Assembly (NCBI RefSeq): GCF_000173075.1
Contig: NZ_ABVL01000036.1
Span: 1-50,520 of the forward strand
Length of the DNA stretch: 50,520 nt
Direction of reading: 5' to 3'
From: Chthoniobacter flavus Ellin428
GTDB taxonomy: Bacteria; Verrucomicrobiota; Verrucomicrobiia; Chthoniobacterales; Chthoniobacteraceae
Below, in pieces: positions 40,722 to 50,278 of the stretch. The translations under genes and the position numbers were made by a program. The notes under the pieces are model-generated. The model was not told the DNA's origin. It saw nothing but the letters and a program-made list of their open reading frames with translations, and did no database searches. The number at the start of each line of letters is the position of its first letter. Position 1 is the stretch's first letter.

Positions 40722-43700
40722 TCAGAGTCGTGTCGCCAGCAGGACCCACCGGCGGCACCGCTGGTGGCGTTGAAGGGGGATTGCCCGGTTTCCTCTGTGG
40801 TGGCTCTCTGGCGGCGGATGGTGCAGGACGTTTTTGCCGGTGAGTTTGCGGATGACCGTGTAAAAAACCGGGGTAAAGAAAACGCCGAAAAAGGTCACCC
40901 CGAGCATTCCGAAAAACACCGCGGTACCCATCGCTTGTCGCATCTCTGCGCCAGCACCCGTCGCAAAGATGAGCGGCATCACACCAAAAATGAAAGTGAA
41001 GCTCGTCATGAGAATGGGCCGCAACCGCAGCCGCGCCGCTTCGATCGCCGCCTCGGCGGCGGTCATACCAGGGTTATTCTCCTGCTGCTGCTTGGCGAAC
41101 TCCACAATGAGCACGGCGTTCTTGACGCTCATGCCCGCGAGCACGACAAAGCCGATCTGAGTAAAGATGTTGTTATCCATATGCCGCGCCCAGACGCCGG
41201 CGATGCCACACAAAAGACACATCGGCACGATGAGGATGATCGCGGTCGAGAGCGCGAAGCTCTCATACTCCGCCGAGTGAGTGAGCCAGACGAAGAGGAT
41301 ACAAAGCGGGAAAATGAATAGCGCCGTATTGCCCGCGAGCTCTTCCTGGAAGGCCAGATCGGTCCACTCGAAGGCATATTCCTTGGGCAGCACTTTGTTC
41401 ACCACTTCCCGCATGGCCGCGATGCCCTGGCCGCTGCTGTAGCCCGGCGCGGTGGTGCCATTGATCTCCGCGGACATGTAGAGGTCGTAACGCTGGATGC
41501 GGTCCGGCCCGGTGATGTCCTTGAGATCCATGACCGCATTCAGCGGCACCATCTTCCCATCTGCGTTACGCGTCTGGAGACGGGCAATATCGGACGCCTT
41601 GGCACGGTACGGCGCGTCCGCCTGCGCGGTGACATGCCAGGTGCGGCCGAGGTAGTTGAAGTCGTTCACGTAAAGCCCGCCGAGGAAGACCTGCAGCGCC
41701 TGGAAGACATCGGTCACGGCCACCTTCTGCTGTTTGGCTTTGACCCGGTCGACATTGCCATAGAGCTGCGGCACACCGGCACGGAAGCTGGAGAAGAGCG
41801 CGCTCAATTCCGGCCGTTTCGATGCTTCTTCGATGACCTTCGCCGTCACCGCCTGGAGTTGCTGCGGTGTCCCCTGCCCGGAGCGATCCTCGATCTGCAT
41901 CTTGAACCCACCCGCGCTGCCTACACCGCGGACCGGTGGCGGCGGGAAGACGAGGACGAGCGCTTCGGGAATATTGGCAAACTGCTGCTTGAGCCGCGCG
42001 GCGATGGCCATGGCTGTCATGTCGGCCCGACCCGCGCGTTGGTCGAACGGCAGCAGCGGGGTGAACATCACGCCCGCTGCGGAGGAGTTCGAGCTCGAGA
42101 GGACATTCAAGCCGGCCACGGTAAAAGCGCCGCGCACACCGGGCGTCTTCAGCGCCACATTGGAAAGCTCCGTCAGCGTCTTTTGGGTGCGCTCGATCGA
42201 CGCCGCATCGGGCATCTGCACGCTCACGATCAAGTAGCCCTGGTCCTGCGGCGGGATGAATCCCGTCGGCACCGTCTTCAGCCCTTTGTAAGCCAGGAAG
42301 ACCAACCCGCCATAGACGATCAAGGTAATGGCACTCATGCGCACGGCCTTGCGCAGGACGGTGATGTAAACCCGATTGCCGGCATCGAAGGTCTTGTTGA
42401 AAAGACGGAAGAACCAGCCGAGCACCCAATTCATGCTTCGGGTGAACCAATCCTGCCGCACCCCGCGCGGCTTGAGCAGCAGCGCCGCAAGCGCCGGGCT
42501 GAGCGTGAGAGAGTTGAACGCGGAGAGCAGCGTGGAGAAGGCGATGGTCAGCGCAAACTGCCGGTAGAATTGTCCGGTGATGCCACTGACGAAGGCGACG
42601 GGAATGAAGACCGCCGACAAGCCGAACGCAATGGCGATAATCGCCGGCGTCACCTCATCCATCGCCTTGAAAGCCGCATCGCGCGGGCTGAGTCCGTGCT
42701 CGATCCAGCGCTCGATATTTTCGACGACGACAATGGCGTCATCGACCACGATACCGATCGCCAGCACCAGCCCGAACAGCGAAAGGATGTTCATCGAGAA
42801 CCCTGCCACGAACATTGCCGCAAAGGTGCCGACCAACGAGACGGGGATGGCGATCAGCGGCACCAGCGAAGTCCGCCAGGTTTGCAGGAAGATGAGTACG
42901 ACCAGCGCTACCAGACCGATGCCCTCCACGAGGGTGATGATCACGTCCTTGATACTGTCCCGCACGAACCGGGTGGTGTCGTAGGGGATTTCGTATTCCA
43001 CCCCCGCCGGGAAGCGCTTCTTCAGCTCCTCCATCTTTTTGTAGATGGCATCCGCCGTCTGGATGGAGTTCGAACCGGGCAGTTGGAAAATCGCCATGGC
43101 CACCGCGGGGCGGCCGTCGTAGGTCATCGCCGTGCTGTAGTCCGCCGCGGCCAGCTCGACGCGGCCCACGTCGCGCAACTGGGTGATGCGGCCATCCTGC
43201 CCCACATTCACCACCATGTTGGAAAACTGGCTGGGATCGGTGAGCCGCCCCTGCACGTTCATCGTGTATTGGAATTGCGTGGTCCCGGGCGGCAGCGGCG
43301 GGCCGCCGATGATGCCCGCGGCCACTTGCACATTTTGCTCGCGCACCGCGGTCACGATGTCGCCAACGGTCATGTTGCGGGAGGCGAGTTTGTCCGGGTC
43401 GAGCCACAGCCGCATGGCGTAATCGCGCACGCCGAAAATCGTGATGTCGCCCACGCCGGGCAGACGTGCGATCTCGTCCTTGATCTGCAACGTCGCGTAA
43501 TTGCTCATGAAGACCGTGTCGTGCGAGTTGTCCGGCGAAGACAACGCGACGACGACGGTGATGTCCGGCGACGCTTTTTTGATGGTGATCCCCTGCTGTT
43601 GCACCTCCGCCGGGAGCTGCGGCTGGGCGATGGCCACGCGGTTCTGCACCTGCACCTGCGCGACGTCGAGATTCGTGCCTACCTGGAAGGTCACGGTCAG

Positions 43701-43973
43701 CTTCATCGCGCCATCGTTGGTACACTGGCTCGACATGTAGAGCATGTGCTCGACGCCATTGACCTGTTCTTCGATCGGGGTGGCGACGGTGCTGGACACC
43801 GTCTGGGCATTCGCCCCCGGATAGACCGTGGTGATCGTCACCGTCGGCGGAGCGATTTCGGGATACTGCGACACCGGAAGACCCAGGATCGCGAGCGTGC
43901 CGGCGATGACCGTCACGATCGAGATCACCGAGGCGAAGACCGGACGATCGATGAAGAAATGCGCGATACTCAT
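40722..43973 (-). CDS. RND efflux pump, inner-membrane subunit (HAE1/AcrB type)
   Basis: 1083 residues (AcrB has 1049). N-terminus MSIAHFFIDRPVFASVISIV and the QYPEIAPPTV run are typical. The proton-relay Asp411-Asp412 (GIVVDDAIVVVENIERW) and the Lys of MSVKNAVLIVEFAK are present. It works as a trimer with the adaptor below and an outer-membrane channel to expel drugs or solvents. The last 35 residues (after about FYTVIRKLTGKN) look unnatural. Adding one C at CCGGG 40784-40788 gives GNPGNPPSTPPAVPPVGPAG and a stop at 40711-40713, a more usual Pro/Gly-rich tail. No TolC-type gene is adjacent. Confidence 0.93.
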   Translation of the reverse strand: MSIAHFFIDRPVFASVISIVTVIAGTLAILGLPVSQYPEIAPPTVTITTVYPGANAQTVSSTVATPIEEQVNGVEHMLYMSSQCTNDGAMKLTVTFQVGTNLDVAQVQVQNRVAIAQPQLPAEVQQQGITIKKASPDITVVVALSSPDNSHDTVFMSNYATLQIKDEIARLPGVGDITIFGVRDYAMRLWLDPDKLASRNMTVGDIVTAVREQNVQVAAGIIGGPPLPPGTTQFQYTMNVQGRLTDPSQFSNMVVNVGQDGRITQLRDVGRVELAAADYSTAMTYDGRPAVAMAIFQLPGSNSIQTADAIYKKMEELKKRFPAGVEYEIPYDTTRFVRDSIKDVIITLVEGIGLVALVVLIFLQTWRTSLVPLIAIPVSLVGTFAAMFVAGFSMNILSLFGLVLAIGIVVDDAIVVVENIERWIEHGLSPRDAAFKAMDEVTPAIIAIAFGLSAVFIPVAFVSGITGQFYRQFALTIAFSTLLSAFNSLTLSPALAALLLKPRGVRQDWFTRSMNWVLGWFFRLFNKTFDAGNRVYITVLRKAVRMSAITLIVYGGLVFLAYKGLKTVPTGFIPPQDQGYLIVSVQMPDAASIERTQKTLTELSNVALKTPGVRGAFTVAGLNVLSSSNSSAAGVMFTPLLPFDQRAGRADMTAMAIAARLKQQFANIPEALVLVFPPPPVRGVGSAGGFKMQIEDRSGQGTPQQLQAVTAKVIEEASKRPELSALFSSFRAGVPQLYGNVDRVKAKQQKVAVTDVFQALQVFLGGLYVNDFNYLGRTWHVTAQADAPYRAKASDIARLQTRNADGKMVPLNAVMDLKDITGPDRIQRYDLYMSAEINGTTAPGYSSGQGIAAMREVVNKVLPKEYAFEWTDLAFQEELAGNTALFIFPLCILFVWLTHSAEYESFALSTAIILIVPMCLLCGIAGVWARHMDNNIFTQIGFVVLAGMSVKNAVLIVEFAKQQQENNPGMTAAEAAIEAARLRLRPILMTSFTFIFGVMPLIFATGAGAEMRQAMGTAVFFGMLGVTFFGVFFTPVFYTVIRKLTGKNVLHHPPPESHHRGNRAIPLQRHQRCRRWVLLATRL

Positions 43974-45238
43974 GGCTCGGATTTCGCGGGCGCGTCCGGC
44001 GATGAGTGCGTGGTATCGATACCGCTGGTGCTGGCATCCAGCGCCGCGATGGCCTCGGCGGAAATCGGCGCCGACTTCGGCGTCACTTTACCCCCAGGGC
44101 GCACGAGTTGCAGCCCGTTGACGATCACGCGTTCATCCGGTTTCAAGCCTTCGGTGATCGAGCGCAGGCTGCCGAAGAGTTCGCCCAACTGCACCTTGCG
44201 CACGGCCACGGTGTCGTCCTTTTCCACCACCATGAGATAGCGCTCGTTCTGCTCCGCGCCTACCGCCAGATCCGGCACGAGCAAGGTCTTGTACGGCCCG
44301 CTGCCGGTGATCCGCATCTGCGCGAAAAGCCCAGGCGTCAATTCGCCCTTCGGATTCGGGATCACGCCACGCAACTGGATGGTCCCCGTGCCAGGGTCCA
44401 CGCTGTTGTCGATGAAGTCGATCGTGCCTTCGTGCGGAAAACCCTTTTCGTTTTCGAGCTGCATAAAGCAGGGAATCTTCGCATCCCGGACATTCTCGCC
44501 TTTGGTGCGTCGCGCATAGGCCTCGTATTTCAGGAAGGAGCGTTCCGGCACCGAAACGTAGCAATACATCGGATCCACGGAAACAATGGTCGTGAGCAAG
44601 GTGGCCTGGCCGGCGCCGCCGTTCACGAGGTTGCCGACGGTGATATACATGCGGCTCACCCGTCCGGAGATCGGCGCCGTCACGCGGGTCCAGTCGAGAT
44701 TGAGCTTCGAAGTATCGGCGGCCGCCTTGTCCGCGGTCAGTTGGGCGTTCGCCTGGTCAAAGCCGGCCTTGCTGCTGTCGTATTCCTGCTGGGAGATCGT
44801 TTTCTTTTTCAGCAGATCGTCCGACCGCGACAGCTGCGCCTTGGTCAGCGCGACCTGCGCTTCGTCCTTCACGACATTGGCCTGCTTGTTTTCGAGGTCC
44901 GCCTTGAAGGGCCGGTCGTCGATGATGAAGAGCACATCGCCCTTCTTCACCAAGGCGCCTTCCTTGAAAGGAGCGGCCTCGATGATACCGCTGATGCGTG
45001 CGTTAATATTCGCCGTTTCAGGCGAGACAAGGTGGCCGGTATATTCGTCCCAGTCCGTCACTTCCCGGTCCAACGGAGTGCTGACCGTGACGATGGGCGG
45101 AGGTGGCGGCTGGGCGGCAGGCGGCTTCCCGCAACCGGCGAGGCCAAGGGAGAGGGCCATGACCAAAGGAATCGCCCCCTGTCCGGGGGACTTCATCACC
45201 GCCGCACGAACCTGACTTCGGAACATCTTTAAATTCAT
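43970..45238 (-). CDS. RND efflux periplasmic adaptor (AcrA/MexA type)
   Basis: 422 residues. Lipoprotein signal with lipobox GLAGC (Cys36 from this start; ATG 45196 is an alternative start). The hybrid order is clear: lipoyl/barrel entry (NINARISGIIEAAPFKEGAL, VKKGDVLFIIDDRPF), long helical hairpin (KADLENKQANVVKDEAQVAL...SRSDDLLKKKTISQQEYD), second lipoyl half (LDWTRVTAPISGRVSRMYI), then the beta-barrel and membrane-proximal part. A Pro-rich stretch follows the Cys. It bridges pump and outer-membrane channel. Its stop overlaps the pump start by 4 bp, so the two are translated together. Confidence 0.93.
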   Translation of the reverse strand: MNLKMFRSQVRAAVMKSPGQGAIPLVMALSLGLAGCGKPPAAQPPPPPIVTVSTPLDREVTDWDEYTGHLVSPETANINARISGIIEAAPFKEGALVKKGDVLFIIDDRPFKADLENKQANVVKDEAQVALTKAQLSRSDDLLKKKTISQQEYDSSKAGFDQANAQLTADKAAADTSKLNLDWTRVTAPISGRVSRMYITVGNLVNGGAGQATLLTTIVSVDPMYCYVSVPERSFLKYEAYARRTKGENVRDAKIPCFMQLENEKGFPHEGTIDFIDNSVDPGTGTIQLRGVIPNPKGELTPGLFAQMRITGSGPYKTLLVPDLAVGAEQNERYLMVVEKDDTVAVRKVQLGELFGSLRSITEGLKPDERVIVNGLQLVRPGGKVTPKSAPISAEAIAALDASTSGIDTTHSSPDAPAKSEP

Positions 45239-45505
45239 CTAGATTGGGCTGCGGCTTCGTCGCTGAGGAATGAGAGATGACGTACCGTCCCGAGGAATCG
45301 GCGGACGGTCAAGTGACGCTCCTGTTTCAGTTGAATCGCCGCGCGCAGTTTGCACGCTGGCGGGCGCGATTCAATCAATCATCATTGTGGCGAATACCAC
45401 CACAACGAGACCCACCTGTCAGAGTAAATTATCGCCTCCCGATGACTATTTCCCGCAACTCACGGGTTTACCCAAGCGCCGGTATGAACAGCGCTCACCG
45501 GAATC

Positions 45506-45730
45506 TCAGTTCCACCCGCCCTGCTCCAGTCGTACGCCGTACTCGATCTCTAGGTAGAGCCGGTTACTCAGACCGTCGAACTCCGCATGGACGGTCGTAA
45601 AATCCGGCGTACCCACGGCTTGAGCCGCCTGCGCCTGGTTCGCCCGCAGCATGCTTTCGAGGAATTCCATGGTCTGGGTGTGGAGGGGATACATGGTGCC
45701 GATAGTAAGCAGGTTCTGTGGGAAAAACAT
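45506..45730 (-). CDS. Small hypothetical protein
   Basis: 74 residues (ATG 45730; ATG 45694 would give 62). The sequence MYPLHTQTMEFLESMLRANQ then AQAAQAVGTPDF forms one amphipathic helix, followed by a short beta stretch (RLYLEIEYGVRLEQGGW). Codon choice looks coding, but no family is recognised. The 267 bp between its stop and the adaptor start contain nothing I can support. Confidence 0.4.
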   Translation of the reverse strand: MFFPQNLLTIGTMYPLHTQTMEFLESMLRANQAQAAQAVGTPDFTTVHAEFDGLSNRLYLEIEYGVRLEQGGWN

Positions 45731-45780
45731 AAGTGAAATTACGGTATTTTTAATGACGCACGCTACCTCTGCTTTCTATC

Positions 45781-45830
45781 AGTCCGATTCGTCCTATGAG
45801 AGGGATGGGACAAATAGGACCTATAGGACT
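45781..45830. repeat. GTCCTATAG-type 9-bp repeat hairpin
   Basis: Left arm 45781-45797 AGTCCGATTCGTCCTAT and right arm 45814-45830 ATAGGACCTATAGGACT pair with three or four mismatches; each arm holds two 9-bp units. It is located in the divergent promoter region between the small ORF and the PSCyt1 operon. It parallels the 6-bp and 7-bp repeat hairpins in the window. Confidence 0.65.
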
Positions 45831-45892
45831 GAAATTCTGGTTTAAGGTTTCCGCAGGAAAGGCGTTGTTCAGGTGCTATAAATCCGCTGGCA

Positions 45893-47776
45893 ATGCTTCC
45901 CAGAACGACCCTTTCACTCCTCTTTACCCTCGCCACTGCCCAATTTTTGCACGGTCGGGATAACGCTGCGACGCTGTGGTCGACCAAGGTCCAGCCGATT
46001 TTTGACGTCAACTGCGTGAAGTGCCATGGCCCCCTCGATCAGAAGAGCGGGCTGGAGCTCGACACCGCACAGGCCGCGTTGAAAGGCAGCGAGGATGGCC
46101 CGGTGATCGTCCCCGGCAAACCCGAAGAAAGCGCTCTCTGGCAGAATCTCGAGGCCAAGGCCGACCCGCACATGCCGCCGAAGAAGCAGCTCTCGGAAAC
46201 CGAGCGCGCTGTGGTGCATGAATGGATCGCCGCACTCACCGCCGAGGCCACGGCGCCGGCCAAACCGCACCCGGAACGTCATTTCGAATCGATCCCCCAA
46301 GCCATCGACACGCTTATCGACGAGGGCTGGAAGGATCGCCATGTGCAACCGGCGCCGGCCGCGGATGACCGCACGTGGTGCCGCCGCGTTTATCTCGATC
46401 TCGCCGGGCGCATCCCAACCCAGGCTGAAGCGGATGAATTTCTCAAAGCCCCCGCCGACTCGAAGCGCCCTGCGCTCGTCGAGAAGCTGCTCGCCTCCAG
46501 CGAATACGCCGTGCACATGCGCGAACTGTGGGACGTCTTCCTCATGGGCCGCGGCAAGCGAGACAACGGCGAAACCCGTCGCAAAAACGCCGGCTGGTGG
46601 GATTTCCTCGAGACCGCGTTTCGCACCAACCGCCCGTGGAATGAAACCGTCCACGCCATCATCACCGGCCGCGCGGACAAGCCGGAGAACAAGGGCTCCC
46701 CATGGTTCCTTTACGAGCGGAAAAATGATTACCAGCACATTGCCGAGGCGATCGCGCCCATCGTGTATGGCACGAAGATCGATTGCGCGCAGTGCCATGA
46801 CCATCCGTTGGCCCGCGAGATCAAGCAGGGGCATTACTGGGGCCTCGTCACCGCGTTCAACCGCAGCAAGAACATCGAGGGCACCTCTGCGGTCGCGGAG
46901 TCGGCCGTCGGCGGATATCCGAATTTCACCAATCTGAAAAAGGAATCGCAGCCCGCGGTGGTAATGTTGCTCACCGGACATACGCTCGCGGAAACCTGGC
47001 CCGCCGGCGACCAGAAGGAAACAGACGGCGACGACAAATACGTGGACGCGAAGGCCAAAGTGCGCGTGCCGAAGTATTCGCGGCGCGAAGCTTTCGCCGA
47101 TGCGGCGACGACCGACAATCCCCTGCTCGCGCGCGCCTTCGTGAATCGCATGTGGGCCACGCTGCTCGGCCGCGGCATCGTGAATCCCGCGGATGAAATG
47201 AACGGCCGCAACGCGCCGAGCCATCCGGAATTGCTCGATTGGCTGGCGAAGGATTTCGCCTTGCATCAATACGACACGCGCCGCGTCGTGCGGGGCATCG
47301 TGCTGAGCCGGGTGTATGGCTTGCAGCCTTCGGATGCCACGCCACCGGAAGCGTTTGCTGGCAGCCTGGAGCGCCCGCTCACCGCCGAGCAGATCGCCCG
47401 CTCGTGGCGCGTGGCCGCCGGTTTGCCGCCGACGGATGACACGCTGCGCCACGCCGTGGTCATGGCCCTTCCGGACGTTCTTCCCAAGGCCTACAACGCC
47501 ACTTTCCAGCAGGCGCAATTCCTCTCGGATGCGCCCGCGCTCGCCGCCCTCGTGCAACCCGCAAACGACAACGCTGCCGCGAAGCTCGCCGCCTTGCCGG
47601 ATGCCGCCGCCCGCGTGCGCCAGGCTTTCCTCGACGTCTACGGCCGCACGCCGGATGACGAAGAAACTGCCCACGCCGTGGCCTTCCTCAATGGGCGCGG
47701 CGACAAGACCGTGGAAGCCTCTCGCGATCTGCTCTGGGCGCTAATGACCAGCGGTGAATTTCTGACGATGCCTTAA
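45893..47776 (+). CDS. PSCyt1 / DUF1549 / DUF1553 cytochrome protein
   Basis: 627 residues. Signal peptide (TLSLLFTLATAQFLHG), then a planctomycete-type cytochrome domain with heme motif C41-VK-CH45 (NCVKCHGPLDQKSGLELDT) and MPPKKQLSETE. DUF1549 follows, with WCRRVYLDLAGRIPTQAEAD and a second CxxCH at 298-302 (IDCAQCHDHP). DUF1553 forms the C-terminal half (ARAFVNRMWATLLGRGIV, LLDWLAKDF, SWRVAAGLPPTDDT). It is part of the typical PVC trio with DUF1501 and WD40 proteins, thought to act in periplasmic polysaccharide or glycan use, though the reaction is not established. It starts the three-gene operon. Confidence 0.93.
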   Translation: MLPRTTLSLLFTLATAQFLHGRDNAATLWSTKVQPIFDVNCVKCHGPLDQKSGLELDTAQAALKGSEDGPVIVPGKPEESALWQNLEAKADPHMPPKKQLSETERAVVHEWIAALTAEATAPAKPHPERHFESIPQAIDTLIDEGWKDRHVQPAPAADDRTWCRRVYLDLAGRIPTQAEADEFLKAPADSKRPALVEKLLASSEYAVHMRELWDVFLMGRGKRDNGETRRKNAGWWDFLETAFRTNRPWNETVHAIITGRADKPENKGSPWFLYERKNDYQHIAEAIAPIVYGTKIDCAQCHDHPLAREIKQGHYWGLVTAFNRSKNIEGTSAVAESAVGGYPNFTNLKKESQPAVVMLLTGHTLAETWPAGDQKETDGDDKYVDAKAKVRVPKYSRREAFADAATTDNPLLARAFVNRMWATLLGRGIVNPADEMNGRNAPSHPELLDWLAKDFALHQYDTRRVVRGIVLSRVYGLQPSDATPPEAFAGSLERPLTAEQIARSWRVAAGLPPTDDTLRHAVVMALPDVLPKAYNATFQQAQFLSDAPALAALVQPANDNAAAKLAALPDAAARVRQAFLDVYGRTPDDEETAHAVAFLNGRGDKTVEASRDLLWALMTSGEFLTMP

Positions 47777-47789
47777 CGACGTCGAACCG

Positions 47790-49124
47790 ATGCAACCCGA
47801 TTCTTCCTTTCTGCCCGTCGGCAAGTGCCCAACCAACGAGCATACTCTCCATCGCCGGCTTTTCCTCAAAGGCCTCGCCGGGGGCGCGCTGGCCAGCGTG
47901 ACCAGCTTCGCCGGCCTCTTCCAAAACCCGCTGTTTGCCGAGGCGACGATGAAGGCGCAGAAGCGCTGCATCCTGCTCTGGCTGTGCGGCGGACCGAGTC
48001 AGTTTGAGACTTGGTATCCGAAGCCTGGCCGCCCCACGAGCGGGCCCTTCGGCCATATCCCGACGAAGATTCCCGGCATCCATTTCTCCTCGCTCATGCC
48101 GCAGTGCGCCCGCATCGCGGACAAGCTGAACATCGTGCGCAACATGAAGACCGCGCAACCGGAGCATTTGCAGGCGATCAATCTCATGCAGCGCGGAAAT
48201 CCCGATCGCGCCGGTTTCACCCGCCCCACGCTGGGCAGCGTGCTCGCCCACGAGATCGGGCAGCTCAATTCACCGATTCCGAATTTCATCCTGCTCGATC
48301 CGATTCCCGGGGGAAATGAATTCGAGGGTTTCAAGGCGGGCGATTTCGCCGGCTGGCTCGGCGCGAAATACTCGCCCGTGCGCCTCGGCGGCGACTACTC
48401 GAAGCTGCTCAACGCGGCCAGCGATGCGCTCCCGCAGCACGATCTCGAGTCGCGCGAAACGCTGCGCCAATTCCTCACTGAAAAATTCGAACGTGCTCGC
48501 AACAGCACCGTGGCCCGCAGCGAAAACAACGCCTTCGAGCGCATGAAAGGCCTCGCCGCCAGCGCGGACCTTTTCGATCTCAACAAATTGCCGGCGAAAG
48601 ATCGCGAGCGCTACGGCCCGGGCAGCTTTGCCCAGCATGCGCTGCTCTCGCGGCATCTTGCCGAGCACGGCGCGCCGTTCGTGATGGTGGCAAACGGCAT
48701 GAATTGGGACAACCACGTCTTCCAGCACGAGATTCATCAGATGCTCGTGCCGGAGCTGGACCGCGTGCTCTTCAATCTCATCACCGATCTCGAGGAGCGC
48801 GGCATGCTCGACTCGACGCTGGTCATTGCCATGGGCGAGTTCGGCCGCACACCGTGGATCAATCCGGCGCGCGGGCGCGACCATTATCCCACTGCGTGGA
48901 GCTTCATGATGACTGGCTGCGGCTTGAAGCGCGGCGTCGTGACCGGCGAAACGGACATCGACGGCGTGGACGTCGTCGGCACGGCGCATAACGAGCAAAA
49001 CCTTTTCGCCACCATCTTCACCGCGCTCGGCATCAATCCCTACGCCGAATACGATCTGCCCGGCCTGCCGACTTTCCACCGGGTGGAAAACAAGGCGGAA
49101 CCCATTCGCGACCTGCTGGCATGA
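47790..49124 (+). CDS. DUF1501 protein (sulfatase-like fold), TAT-type signal
   Basis: 444 residues. N-terminus HRRLFLKGLAGGALASVTSF is a TAT/Sec-type export signal (RRxFLK). DUF1501 blocks: RCILLWLCGGPSQFETWYPK (alkaline-phosphatase-like metal entry), VRNMKTAQPEHLQAINLMQ, VMVANGMNWDNHVFQHEIH, and the C-terminal VIAMGEFGRTPWINPARGRD with DHYP. The family is related to sulfatases/phosphatases by fold, but its reaction is not known. It begins 13 bp after the DUF1549/DUF1553 stop and overlaps the WD40 gene, so the three are one transcription unit and probably act together. Confidence 0.93.
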   Translation: MQPDSSFLPVGKCPTNEHTLHRRLFLKGLAGGALASVTSFAGLFQNPLFAEATMKAQKRCILLWLCGGPSQFETWYPKPGRPTSGPFGHIPTKIPGIHFSSLMPQCARIADKLNIVRNMKTAQPEHLQAINLMQRGNPDRAGFTRPTLGSVLAHEIGQLNSPIPNFILLDPIPGGNEFEGFKAGDFAGWLGAKYSPVRLGGDYSKLLNAASDALPQHDLESRETLRQFLTEKFERARNSTVARSENNAFERMKGLAASADLFDLNKLPAKDRERYGPGSFAQHALLSRHLAEHGAPFVMVANGMNWDNHVFQHEIHQMLVPELDRVLFNLITDLEERGMLDSTLVIAMGEFGRTPWINPARGRDHYPTAWSFMMTGCGLKRGVVTGETDIDGVDVVGTAHNEQNLFATIFTALGINPYAEYDLPGLPTFHRVENKAEPIRDLLA

Positions 49125-50185
49125 AACTGACTCTCGCTCACGATCACAAACTGGCCACCGGCGTCCTCGGTCTCGCCTTCACTCCGGATGCCAGTCGCGC
49201 CTTCGCCACCTGCATGGACAACATGCTGTATTCCGTGGACCTGGCCAATGGCGAGACGCACGCCTTCAACGACGCGCACGGCTCTTACGCCAGTGGCTGC
49301 GTGCTGTTGCCCGATGGACGCACCGTCATTTCCGGCGGCTATGATGGCCTGCTGCTCTGGCATGATGTAGAGTCGCGGGAATGCTGGCGGCGCGTGCAGG
49401 CGCATCAATTCTGGAACTGGCAGCTCGCGCTTTCGCCCGACGGCACGCGTCTCGCCACCACCACCGGGCAATACGCGCCCGCCGGCTGGAAATACGAGCC
49501 CGCACCGGAACGCGAGCCTTCGGTGAAAATCTTCGACACCGCCACGGGCGATCTTCTGTCCAGCTTCTCGCACACACCGCCGGTGATGAGCTGCGCGTTC
49601 ACGCCGGATGGCCAATATCTCGCCGCGGCCAATATCCTGGGCGAAGTGCGCGTGTGGAATGTCACCAGCGAGGATGGCAAGCCGGTGGCGCAATTCACTT
49701 CCCCGGATTTCACTTCGTGGGGCACGACAAAGTCGCATCACTACACCGGCGGCATCTACGGCCTGGCCTTTTCGCCGGACAGCGCCGTGCTGCTCTGCTG
49801 CGGCATGGGCCCGATGGGCGACCCCATGGCCGGCAATGGCAAGATGACCTGGCAACGCTGGAACTGGAGGGAAGGCAAGCGCATCGACGAAATCAAGGAA
49901 GGCCAGCACGGCGGCGGTCTCATGGAATCCGTGGCCTGGCACCCGAGCGGCTCGCATTTCCTCATGGCCGGACGGCAGGCGCAGGGCAATTGGAACATCG
50001 CGCTCTTCTCGGCCGCCGACGGCAATCTCGTGCACTCAGTCGATTCGAAAAAGCGCGTAACCCACGCCCGCTTCACCGCCGATGGCAACGCCGTAATCCT
50101 CTCCGGCGCCCAAGGCCAGGGCACGCGAAAAAAAGACGGCTGGGAGCCATGGGGCCGTGTGCAGGTTTACAAGGTGGAAGCGTAA
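49121..50185 (+). CDS. WD40-repeat protein
   Basis: 354 residues, ATG overlapping the DUF1501 stop (ATGA, 49121-49124). About seven WD40 blades can be read: VLGLAFTPDASRAFATCMDN, SGCVLLPDGRTVISGGYDGL, WQLALSPDGTRLATTTG, MSCAFTPDGQYLAAANILGE, IYGLAFSPDSAVLLCCG, SVAWHPSGSHFLMAGRQ and ARFTADGNAVILSG. There is no signal peptide, so it stays in the cytoplasm unless secreted by another route, while its operon partners are exported. It probably scaffolds or regulates; the exact role is unknown. Confidence 0.9.
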   Translation: MKLTLAHDHKLATGVLGLAFTPDASRAFATCMDNMLYSVDLANGETHAFNDAHGSYASGCVLLPDGRTVISGGYDGLLLWHDVESRECWRRVQAHQFWNWQLALSPDGTRLATTTGQYAPAGWKYEPAPEREPSVKIFDTATGDLLSSFSHTPPVMSCAFTPDGQYLAAANILGEVRVWNVTSEDGKPVAQFTSPDFTSWGTTKSHHYTGGIYGLAFSPDSAVLLCCGMGPMGDPMAGNGKMTWQRWNWREGKRIDEIKEGQHGGGLMESVAWHPSGSHFLMAGRQAQGNWNIALFSAADGNLVHSVDSKKRVTHARFTADGNAVILSGAQGQGTRKKDGWEPWGRVQVYKVEA

Positions 50186-50278
50186 TCTCGGTTATCGTCC
50201 CTTTTAAGTTTTTTAAGGATTCTTCACACCCGGCGCAGGGAATCCCGTCGGTGTAACTGCTATACCTGAAGGCGTAAG

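Noticed and set aside
41634..44240. 868-codon open frame on the plus strand
   Set aside because: Antisense to the RND pump, with low-complexity His/Arg/Asp-rich translation. The pump frame has full family signatures.
45239..45505. Short plus-strand ORFs at 45270 and 45277
   Set aside because: Both overlap each other and the minus-strand small ORF. Composition is non-coding and no start context is visible.
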